From the NCBI GenBank assembly GCA_019911795.1, contig JAIOJS010000440.1, forward strand, positions 1 to 39,193: 39,193 nucleotides of DNA. The letters are read 5' to 3'. Of the stretch, positions 27,349 to 35,383 are shown one piece after another. The notes beneath the pieces are model-generated. The model saw only the letters and a list, made by a program, of their open reading frames with translations. It was not told where the DNA came from and did not search any database. This stretch comes from Thermoanaerobaculia bacterium (GTDB taxonomy: Bacteria > Acidobacteriota > Thermoanaerobaculia > Multivoradales > JAIOJS01). Position 1 is the stretch's first letter; each line of letters begins with the position of its first letter. The position numbers and the translations under genes were made by a program.

Positions 27349-27486
27349 GGAGATTTCAGTGTCGGGTGTCGCCACTCTTGTCGGACCTCGGTGGTCACAC
27401 CGCTTGTAGACAACCCATTCCGCGGAGGTCGCCCCGTGGACCAGCGGAGCGGGGACCGCTTGGTGTTGACGGGTTCGCCTACGACC

Positions 27487-28848
27487 TTAAAGGGTGCTCG
27501 ACGACCACTTCGCAGTGTCGCCAGATTCGAAACCATCCTCGAAGAGGAACTGTCGCTCGATCGCTCCAATGTCGCATCGGACAAGGCCATCGCCGTTGCC
27601 GTCCTGGGGACGCGGAAACCCGAGCTGCCGTTGGTCGAAATCCGGAGGTGGACAGCCGGAGGTCGTGCCCATCGGATCGTCGACGGCCGGGCTGTCGATT
27701 CGCAACATATGTGATTGGGTATAGCCTCGATTATAGGCCAACGGCAGTAGCCCGGCATCGGCGACGGAGACCTGATCGACGAGCGGGTCGAGCCCGCACG
27801 TGTTCCCGGGGCTTTCGAGATTGCCTCCTTCGGTGCCCAGTACGGTGCTCGCGCCGCAGCTACCGACCAGGAGGGAGTTTGCGAACTGGATCTTTGGGAA
27901 GTCCTCGCTGTCGTCAATGGTGGTGACGGTCGAGAGGGGATCGGCGACGATGGTCGTCCACTCAATGTCCATGTGACCGAAGTTCGTGATGGCGGTGCCT
28001 TCGTCTGTTGGGCTGTCGCCGGTGACGGTGTTGCCGCTCAAGGTTGTATTGGACAGACTCGCGGGAGGGAACTGGACCAGGTTGACAATCCCTCCGCCGC
28101 TGTTCTCGGCGTGATTCCCGATGATCGCACTATTTCTGACGGTGACGAGGTCCGGCTCGATGCCAGTGGGCGCAAAGAGGATAGCCATCCCTCCACCGCC
28201 AACCGCGCTGTTCCCGGTGATCGTCGAGAACCAGACATCCGTTGCGCAGCCTTCGGTGGCCAATCCTCCGCCGACGGCGACCGGGCCATTGCCGATCAGA
28301 ACCGAGGCGGCGAGAAGAAGGTCCCCGTAGTACTCGCAGCGAATCGCACCGCCGGTATACCCAGCGGCTAGTGAGCCTCCGCCCGTGATGGTCAGGAAGT
28401 ACAGGCTGGTTCTCTCCCAGGTCGTCGTCGGCCGGAGGTCAAAGACTCGTTCGCCGAGAGCGCTGGCGTCGATTGTGACTCCGGTACCACCGCCGATCGT
28501 CACCGTGTCCGTAATGTCCAAGTCGCCGCTTTGGTTGAGGTCCTCGTCAGCGCCGGTGAGGGTCAGTTGTATGTTGTCGGCACCGAAACCGAAGTAGATG
28601 TAGTCCAACCCGGGATTCTGGTTCGCTCGCTCGATCGCACCCCGTAGAGTGCAGTCGCCGATAGCGATATCCGAACAGCCCGTGGTCATCGCGTCGACCT
28701 CGGTGTCGACCACGAACGTGTCGGCGCTGGCGGGGGTTGCCAAAGCCAGAAGAGTCAGAAGAACCCCGGCCAGGGATATCCATCGCCAGGGCCGTCGCAC
28801 GCCCGCCACGTTGAGATGCGTCGTACTGCACCGTGATGTCGCCATCAT
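27487..28848 (-). CDS. Right-handed beta-helix (CSLREA-like/polymorphic repeat) exported protein with C-terminal DGFESG tag
   Basis: ADTFVVDTEVDAMTTGCSDIAIGDCTLRGAIERANQNPG...; ITGNSAVGGGGMAI; NSAIIGNHAENSGGGI; ends LFEDGFESGDTAKWSSSTL*. Confidence 0.85.
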   Translation of the reverse strand: MMATSRCSTTHLNVAGVRRPWRWISLAGVLLTLLALATPASADTFVVDTEVDAMTTGCSDIAIGDCTLRGAIERANQNPGLDYIYFGFGADNIQLTLTGADEDLNQSGDLDITDTVTIGGGTGVTIDASALGERVFDLRPTTTWERTSLYFLTITGGGSLAAGYTGGAIRCEYYGDLLLAASVLIGNGPVAVGGGLATEGCATDVWFSTITGNSAVGGGGMAILFAPTGIEPDLVTVRNSAIIGNHAENSGGGIVNLVQFPPASLSNTTLSGNTVTGDSPTDEGTAITNFGHMDIEWTTIVADPLSTVTTIDDSEDFPKIQFANSLLVGSCGASTVLGTEGGNLESPGNTCGLDPLVDQVSVADAGLLPLAYNRGYTQSHMLRIDSPAVDDPMGTTSGCPPPDFDQRQLGFPRPQDGNGDGLVRCDIGAIERQFLFEDGFESGDTAKWSSSTL

Positions 28849-28916
28849 GATGCCTGTGAGAAGGCCTTGGTCTCGGTATCCACGACCAGGGTGTCGGGAA
28901 AAGCGAGTTGGGACAT
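28845..28916 (-). other. Short upstream ORF (23 aa) overlapping the beta-helix CDS start by ATGA
   Basis: MSQLAFPDTLVVDTETKAFSQAS*; PDTLVVDTE resembles ADTFVVDTE of the downstream gene. Confidence 0.4.
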
Positions 28917-29257
28917 GGAGGGAAGGGAACAGAGGATTCCCTTGACGATGGATAGTGCGGACTTCGATGGCTTCACTGAGGGCTCCTACGGATGTGTCTC
29001 ACCACACGATAGAGAAGCTAACTCGCTGGTGGTAGCGCATGTTCATGCTCTGAGCCAAGACTGCCGGGGCCCCTTCCCAACTAGCGCTGGACACCGGCCC
29101 GCATGCGATGGTTGGTAGACTGAGTTCAAGAAGGTGGCTTTCCCACCAGCAAGCACAGTTCCGGCCGAGGCACCCCAGGAAAGGGGACTCAGCCAGCGCT
29201 ATCGGGCAGCGCTATTGATAGCCCCGCCCCTGCGACTCGGGCGCCGGGACCTCCCGA

Positions 29258-29947
29258 TCAGATGAAATCCCGCTTCTTGCTTTGAACAGCAAGGATTCCG
29301 ACCAGGGCGGCAGCGGCCAGGAGTACCTGCATTGTCACGATGCCGATCGCGGTTGTGTTCCAGACTGGGACCGGGCCCCAGACGTTGCTGGCGATCGGCT
29401 CCAGAAAAGCGGCCAGCCAAAGATAGGCGGACGTGGCTAGCTCGAAGAACATGATGCCAAGAATCGTTATGCCAAGGGATTGACTCAGCAGGCTTACCCC
29501 CAGGATATAGAGGTAGGCGACGAAGACACCGAGGAACATCATGGTCATCAGGGGAACGGCTCCCAATGGCAGCAGAGGGAGACCGAAGGCGAACCCGAAG
29601 GCCGAACCGGTCGTCACGAGCCAGAGTAGGCCGAACACCGGAACGTTGAAGAGTAGCTTCGCCAGAGTGAACTCCCTGACCGTCAGTGGCAGACTCATGA
29701 TGAATGGCTGTGTCGATTTCGCCTTCTCGAACACGTTCGACTGAATCAACAGGACGACCCCCAGGGTACCGACGGGAGTGATCAGCAGCGTAAAGCCGAT
29801 GTTCAGTAGGGCCCGGTCTGGAATGCGGCCATAAAGGACGGCAACCAAGGCGATGGTGGCGAGACTCACGCCGTAGAAGATCAGGATAAGCTTGCGCCAG
29901 ATAAGGAGATCCTTCCTGACGAGTTGGGGGATGATTGTATGGGTCAT
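29258..29947 (-). CDS. ABC-2 type transporter permease
   Basis: Six hydrophobic segments; start overlaps ATPase stop (ATGA) at 29944-29947. Confidence 0.82.
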   Translation of the reverse strand: MTHTIIPQLVRKDLLIWRKLILIFYGVSLATIALVAVLYGRIPDRALLNIGFTLLITPVGTLGVVLLIQSNVFEKAKSTQPFIMSLPLTVREFTLAKLLFNVPVFGLLWLVTTGSAFGFAFGLPLLPLGAVPLMTMMFLGVFVAYLYILGVSLLSQSLGITILGIMFFELATSAYLWLAAFLEPIASNVWGPVPVWNTTAIGIVTMQVLLAAAALVGILAVQSKKRDFI

Positions 29948-30858
29948 GACGCAAACTCCTCTCGGGCGGCTCTCTTGGCATGGTGAACGTTGCTTAGAAA
30001 GATCTCTTCCAGCGTGAGCGCTTCGACGTCGTCCAAGGACAGACCGGCACAGATGAACTCGCCGGGTATCGCGTCGTTGTAGTCGTTCACGGTCACGGCG
30101 TACAGACTGCCACTCTGCTGCACCTCCCGAATGTTGGGCAGTTCGGGCAGTGGCCGATTGTTCGCGTTGGTCAGGCGGAGTCTGCGCCAACTGTCCAAGA
30201 AGGTCTCCTTGTCCCGAGACTCGACGATGCGGCCGGCGTAGATGAAGGTGATGTAGTCGGAGATCTGCTCGACGTCCAGGGTGTTGTGAGAGGAGAACAG
30301 GATGGAGCGGGTTTCGTCCTCCAGGGCGTTCATCATCTCGTCGAGGACCTCCTTTCTGACCGCCGGATCTAGTCCCGTGGTCGGTTCGTCAAAGACCAGC
30401 AGATTCGGGCGGTGCGCTAGGGCCAGCAACAGGATGGCTTTCACTCGTTGGCCATGAGATAGCCCTCTAACCCTCTGGTCCTTGATGAGGTCGAGGCGTC
30501 GGAGCAAGGTCGCGGCGTAGTCGTCGTCCCAGGAACTGAAGATGGACTTCATGAATTCCATGTGGAAGGCGATCGTCTCACTTTCGTACAAACGCATGTC
30601 CTCGGCGACAAAGCCGATCTCGTACTTTGCCGCGATCTGGTCGGTCGGCATGGAATGGCCCAAGACTTCGACGCGACCACTGTCGGGCCCGACCAGCCCC
30701 ATGATGATGCGCAGAATCGTTGACTTCCCGGCCCCATTGGGCCCCACCAAGCCCATGACGGTGCCTTGATCGAAGGACAGGTCTACGTCCTGCAATTGAA
30801 AATGCGGATAGCGCTTACAGATGCCCTCGCACTGCACGGCGGCTGGGGTTGTACTCAT
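29944..30858 (-). CDS. ABC transporter ATP-binding protein
   Basis: GPNGAGKST Walker A, LSHGQR signature, LLVFDEPTTGLD Walker B. Confidence 0.95.
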   Translation of the reverse strand: MSTTPAAVQCEGICKRYPHFQLQDVDLSFDQGTVMGLVGPNGAGKSTILRIIMGLVGPDSGRVEVLGHSMPTDQIAAKYEIGFVAEDMRLYESETIAFHMEFMKSIFSSWDDDYAATLLRRLDLIKDQRVRGLSHGQRVKAILLLALAHRPNLLVFDEPTTGLDPAVRKEVLDEMMNALEDETRSILFSSHNTLDVEQISDYITFIYAGRIVESRDKETFLDSWRRLRLTNANNRPLPELPNIREVQQSGSLYAVTVNDYNDAIPGEFICAGLSLDDVEALTLEEIFLSNVHHAKRAAREEFAS

Positions 30859-30868
30859 CGACTCCTCC

Positions 30869-31237
30869 TTATTGTGTGTGTATCTTCAGTAGATCAAGAA
30901 GTTCATCCGCGGAGATTCCCAGGGACTTTGCCAACTTGCCGGCCCGTTCCAGGTGACGCGTCAGTTCCTCGCGCTGCAGGGTCTGCTGGTCCATTTCTCC
31001 ACTCACCCAGCTGCCCTTACCCTGTTGGGTGACGATGACTCCCTCTCGCTCCAGTTCGAGGTAGGCCCGCTTGACGGTGATGACGCTGACCTTGATCTCC
31101 GTCGCCAGTTGCCGGATGGAGGGCAGTGCCGCATTGGGCAGCCAGTCACCCACCGCGATTCGCTGGACAATCTGTTCCATGATCTGCTGGTACATGGGCC
31201 GCTTGTCTCGCTTGGAGAAGACGAAATTCCAGTTCAT
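30869..31237 (-). CDS. GntR-family (YtrA-like) transcriptional regulator
   Basis: RPMYQQIMEQIVQRIAVGDWLPNAALPSIRQLATEIKVSVITVKRAYLELEREGVIVTQQGKGSWV; first gene of the ABC operon. Confidence 0.9.
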   Translation of the reverse strand: MNWNFVFSKRDKRPMYQQIMEQIVQRIAVGDWLPNAALPSIRQLATEIKVSVITVKRAYLELEREGVIVTQQGKGSWVSGEMDQQTLQREELTRHLERAGKLAKSLGISADELLDLLKIHTQ

Positions 31238-31273
31238 ATACACAGTATACACAGATGATTGAGAAGAGATCAA
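31235..31273 (-). promoter_or_regulatory. Predicted leaderless promoter/operator of the ytrA-like operon
   Basis: Minus strand: TTGATC (31268-31273), 18-nt spacer, TATACT (31244-31249), 6 nt, ATG (31235-31237); 9-bp direct repeat tatacacag-tatacacag at 31237-31254. Confidence 0.65.
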
Positions 31274-31477
31274 CCCTCGCCCGAAATGTGCCCTTCAATC
31301 TCTGAAGATCTCCGTAGATGCTGAGTACGGCCCGAAGAGAAGACACTCGACGTGGCGAGAGAAAGAAGGACAAGGAGAAGAACTCCGTCACCGCCGCGGC
31401 GAAACCCGCTGACGTCAGCTTACGGCGAAGGATTCAGGGTCTACGAGCTGGCGGCGACTGCTCGAGTTGCAGGAATC

Positions 31478-31825
31478 TCAGAAATCGAGGTGGAGCCTCA
31501 GCGCGTCGTCTAGGTCGGACACGAGTGCTGGAGTCAACTGGCCCACTCGAGTCCCCACTCTCTCGACGGCGATCGAGCGTACCTGCTCGGCCTGGGCCTT
31601 GGAATCACGAGGAAGACCCGTCTGTTCTGCGGGGAGCATCACCTGAAACGAGTAGAGACGACTCACATTCGAGGTCACTGGAACGACGGTGATGACTCCT
31701 CGGCCGAGTCGGCTCGCGGTCGCATTGGCGCCGTCGTTGCTGACGAGCACGGCTGGGCGCCGCTTGTTGGCTTCGGAGCCACGGACAGGATCCAGGTCGA
31801 CCAGGCGGATCTCGCCTCGCAACAC
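31478..31825 (-). CDS. MazF/PemK-family toxin, copy 1
   Basis: GEIRLVDLDPVRGSEANKRRPAVLVSNDGANA...VVPVTSN...LPRDSKAQAEQVRSIA; GTG start abuts antitoxin TAG. Confidence 0.9.
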   Translation of the reverse strand: MLRGEIRLVDLDPVRGSEANKRRPAVLVSNDGANATASRLGRGVITVVPVTSNVSRLYSFQVMLPAEQTGLPRDSKAQAEQVRSIAVERVGTRVGQLTPALVSDLDDALRLHLDF

Positions 31826-32059
31826 CTAGCCCTTCTCCCCAACGTCGAATCCGTTGCCAGCCACCGACTCCCAGACCTCCGACGATCCCTCCGCTTCCCA
31901 CTCCGCCCAGGCCTGCTCATAGGCTGGCCCAAGCGCGGTCGCCCGAAGCAGGCGAACCGCCTTCTGGAGGACTGCCGACCGAGATGTGGCGCCCATGGTG
32001 CGGCCGTACTCGTCCAAGAAGGCGATGTCCTCGTCGGGTAGGCTGACACTCACTTTCAT
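31826..32059 (-). CDS. RHH-type antitoxin, copy 1
   Basis: MKVSVSLPDEDIAFLDEYGRTMGATSRSAVLQKAVRLLR ribbon-helix-helix pattern. Confidence 0.88.
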   Translation of the reverse strand: MKVSVSLPDEDIAFLDEYGRTMGATSRSAVLQKAVRLLRATALGPAYEQAWAEWEAEGSSEVWESVAGNGFDVGEKG

Positions 32060-32228
32060 ACTATGATGCTACCGCTATTGATACCAAAGTAGCAAACCAG
32101 AGCGTAACCCCACAGAAGCTTGCCCGACCGGCGCCCGGGTACCGTGATGCACGTCAAGGAGAGGCTCTCGAGCAGGAGTCGACGGACTATTGGGCGACGG
32201 TAAAAACACTGAGTAGCTTGAGAGCAAA

Positions 32229-33446
32229 CTACTCGACGCGCTGCAACCTTTCCCACTGAACCGAGGAGCCAATGTCCGGGTCGAGGTTCGGGTCGAGGTT
32301 CGGGTTGTCGGTGTGTAGATAGTTGCCCCAGCCGTCCGACCAGTGCTGGTCGGCGTAGCCGTGCTGAGAGGTGCCGGTAACCGTCGAAGGGTCGTGGAAG
32401 GTCTCGCGGTCGTGAATCGCGTCGATGTACTTCTCCTGGCTCGAGGTCCCGCTGGACGACCCCGACCCGCCACTATGGATGCCGGCGATGAAGCTCTCGT
32501 GTGCGGTCGTGTCCATCGCCGCCCGGTGCCGCTGCATGATGTTGGCGCGAAAGGCATCGTTCTCCGCGGCGAGCGCACGACTCTGCGCCATGATCGCCTC
32601 TCGGGCTCGGCGGTTGTCGATGAGTTCTCGCTGAAACTGGGCGTCCAGCTGCTGCCGGATGTTCGTGTGGAGTTCAACCCAGGCTGGGTTCGGAGTGCCG
32701 GAACGCACCATGTAGGTGAACATGCTCCGGTGGGCATCGAGCTGCCCTTCTTCGGTGACAAAGCCGTGGACTCTGGAGAGTCCCCACGTCGTCTGGGTGG
32801 TCACGCCGGCCTCGCCCCGTAGGGTAGCGGCACCGATGAGATAGAGCGCGTAGACCTCCTCTTCCATCCGTTTGCCTTCCCAGGGGAACACGGCACGGAG
32901 CCCGACGCCGACGGTGTTGGGGCCGGCCTGGCCCAATGCCGCGGGGAGGCCGGGGACCTCGCGCACCCCGGTGATCTGGAGTCCGGGGAGATCGGCTTGA
33001 TAGATCTGTGTCACGGCGTCTACCAGGGCGGCCTTCGGCTCCATCGGAGCAACGTTGAGCATCCCCATATTCATCTGGCCGGGGTTGTTGAGCGCTGCAT
33101 CGCCCGTAAGCCAATAGCAGGTCAGATCGGGGAAGAATTGGAGACGCTTCGTCTCCTGCGGGTCGGTCAGCGCGGAGGCGAGAGTGACCGGAACGACGTT
33201 GTTGTTGAAGTTCCAACGCACGTCGTACTCCAATGTCCAGTCGACGGGACCACGGATCGCATAGACGGGCATCTGTGCCTGCTCGTCCATGACGTAGTAG
33301 ATCTCCATCGGCGGGTCCGCAGCGCTCGGAGTCGCGGGCGGCTGCACCGGCAGGCCTTCGCTCGTCGATGCAATCTCTGCCTCCCCACAACCGCCCAGCA
33401 TCGAGACTCCGAGCAAGAGTGCGTAGGTCAGAAGTCGCGTCTTCAT
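32229..33446 (-). CDS. Lipoprotein of unknown function with C-terminal (NLDP)n repeat
   Basis: MKTRLLTYALLLGVSMLGGCGEAE lipobox; ATG 33446 after GAGGA; ends DNPNLDPNLDPDIGSSVQWERLQRVE*. Confidence 0.75.
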   Translation of the reverse strand: MKTRLLTYALLLGVSMLGGCGEAEIASTSEGLPVQPPATPSAADPPMEIYYVMDEQAQMPVYAIRGPVDWTLEYDVRWNFNNNVVPVTLASALTDPQETKRLQFFPDLTCYWLTGDAALNNPGQMNMGMLNVAPMEPKAALVDAVTQIYQADLPGLQITGVREVPGLPAALGQAGPNTVGVGLRAVFPWEGKRMEEEVYALYLIGAATLRGEAGVTTQTTWGLSRVHGFVTEEGQLDAHRSMFTYMVRSGTPNPAWVELHTNIRQQLDAQFQRELIDNRRAREAIMAQSRALAAENDAFRANIMQRHRAAMDTTAHESFIAGIHSGGSGSSSGTSSQEKYIDAIHDRETFHDPSTVTGTSQHGYADQHWSDGWGNYLHTDNPNLDPNLDPDIGSSVQWERLQRVE

Positions 33447-33666
33447 GGCATGAATCCTCTCGGGTTCGGGTTGGATCGACACCGCCTAGCGCCAGCGGCC
33501 AAGGGCGGGGTGACCGATCCGCCTATCCTACCGTCCCCCCAGCACCACCGACCGGTAGGCAACGCCAAGCAACCCTCGGTCTCCTCCGCCCGTGCGATTC
33601 CGCTGATGGCCTCGTTTGGATCGTTGACCGATTCCTCCAAAGCCGTCGACCAGATTGGAGCCCCAG

Positions 33667-35061
33667 ATGATCGTAGGAGCCGCCGAACCCAGCTCACGAC
33701 TCGACACCAGAAAAAGCCGCACCACCGCGACCCGCAAGAGTATCCCTCGGCTCGTGCTGTCTGGGGTCCTGCTACTGGCCCACTGCCTCTCAGCCAAGGC
33801 ACAAGTGGACCCCGAGGTCGGCCCCAACGACTTCCAACTGAGCTTCAGCGAGGTCTCGAACCAACACAACGGTACTGGGTACAGCCCCGACCGGCGAGAG
33901 TATCTAGCGAGCTGGCGTGAGTGGGACTACCAGGACATCGTGGTGCAGAGACTGGACCACCTCGGGGCCCCGATCGGGGATCCGATGGCCACAGGCCTGG
34001 GCTACACCGACGATTCGATCGTGGTTACCCACGACTCGGTCAACGACCGCTTCTTGGTGGTGGCCGATCTCGGCGGCGCCATCGCCGGAGTGCTGGTGGA
34101 CTCGACCGGTCTGGTCGGAAATCCCTTTCCAATCACGGGACAAACTTCCACGAGCTTTGATGTCGTGTTCAACCCGGACCTACAAGAGTACGTCGTCTGC
34201 AGGTTTCAAGTGTCCTTGCCAGGGATCAGGCTCCGCCGGGTGACCGCAAACGGCGAAGTGATCGGCCTCGAGGACCAATGGATCGGCATCCTCTCCTCCA
34301 ATGACCGGCCCTATCCGAGCATCACCTACAACTCGATCGAGCAGGAGTACCTCATCGCTGAGCACCACCAGTACGACAATGGCGGTGACGAGGTGTTTGC
34401 CTGGCGCCTCGACCCAACTCTCACCCTGTTGGAAGTAGACGTGATCAGTTCCATATCTTCGTCCAACCAAGGAGCCCGCGGAGTCGACGTCGCACACAAT
34501 TCTCTCGACAACGAGTATCTCGTAGTCTGGCGTCACGGGCAGGGGGACACGGCAACAGACGGCGACGAGGTCTACGGCCAGCGGCTCGGCTCCGAGGGGC
34601 AAGAGATCGGCTTCGATGACTTCAAGATCAGCACGATGGGACGACCCGGCGTGAGCGAAGCGAATGCCTCGAGCCCACGCATCCACTTCAACCCAAGCCG
34701 AGGCCGTTACCTCGTCGTCTGGTCTGGCGATGACTTCACCTCCAACATGGTGGACGATGAGTTCGAAGTCTTCGGACAGTACTTGAATCACGACGGCGGG
34801 CTTCTCGCCCCGGGCAACTTTCGACTGAGCGACTACGGCCCCAACGGGAACGAAGACTATGACGCGTACTACCCGTCGTCGGCCTACAACCCCAACCGAG
34901 ATGAGTTTCTCATCCTCTTTACCGGCGTCGAGGCCTTCCCCTCCAGCCAACGCCACGTGTATGGCCAGAGAATCTACGGAGCACCGACGATCTTCAGCGA
35001 TGGTTTTGAGACTGGCAACGCGAGTCATTGGAGCTCCTCGTCGCCCCTGGCTGAGCCGTAG
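33667..35061 (+). CDS. Exported propeller-like protein with C-terminal DGFETG tag
   Basis: Repeats NEYLVVWRHGQGD...DGDEVYGQRL / GRYLVVWSGDDF...DEFEVFGQYL; ends IFSDGFETGNASHWSSSSPLAEP*. Confidence 0.83.
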   Translation: MIVGAAEPSSRLDTRKSRTTATRKSIPRLVLSGVLLLAHCLSAKAQVDPEVGPNDFQLSFSEVSNQHNGTGYSPDRREYLASWREWDYQDIVVQRLDHLGAPIGDPMATGLGYTDDSIVVTHDSVNDRFLVVADLGGAIAGVLVDSTGLVGNPFPITGQTSTSFDVVFNPDLQEYVVCRFQVSLPGIRLRRVTANGEVIGLEDQWIGILSSNDRPYPSITYNSIEQEYLIAEHHQYDNGGDEVFAWRLDPTLTLLEVDVISSISSSNQGARGVDVAHNSLDNEYLVVWRHGQGDTATDGDEVYGQRLGSEGQEIGFDDFKISTMGRPGVSEANASSPRIHFNPSRGRYLVVWSGDDFTSNMVDDEFEVFGQYLNHDGGLLAPGNFRLSDYGPNGNEDYDAYYPSSAYNPNRDEFLILFTGVEAFPSSQRHVYGQRIYGAPTIFSDGFETGNASHWSSSSPLAEP

Positions 35062-35066
35062 GCCTT

Positions 35067-35312
35067 CTACAAACCCATTTTCTTCACCAGCCGATGCAGG
35101 TAGTTGGGGTGCAGGCCGAGCCTTTCGGCGGCCTGGGTGATGTTGCCGTCGCACGACGCCTTCCTCCCACCTGCTCCTGAGTACGCTCCGGGAGCACCCG
35201 CAGCAGCCAAGCTTGGGACGCCGGTGAGAGATCCCCTACCTCGTCGAGAAAGACCGTGCCGCGGTGGGCGGCCTCGAGCTTGCGCTGATTGGCACTGTCG
35301 ACATTCCTTCAT
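35067..35312 (-). pseudogene. Remnant of a sigma54-dependent (NtrC-type) activator: partial AAA+ segment joined to Fis-type HTH, frameshifted
   Basis: Frame 1 [40 protein letters not shown]; other frame [28 protein letters not shown]. Confidence 0.75.
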
Positions 35313-35383
35313 GCCAACTACCGTGCAGGGGGAGTCCTCACCGGGGTGGCGCCCACTTCATCAGTACCGACCCAGGGGCCTTG

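Noticed and set aside
27345-27965. 206-aa minus-strand ORF overlapping the beta-helix gene end
   Set aside because: Alternative frame of 27487-28848, serine/arginine-rich shadow translation.
34180-35154. 324-aa minus-strand ORF
   Set aside because: Shadow of the tagged propeller-like CDS 33667-35061 and overlaps the sigma54 remnant in the wrong frame.
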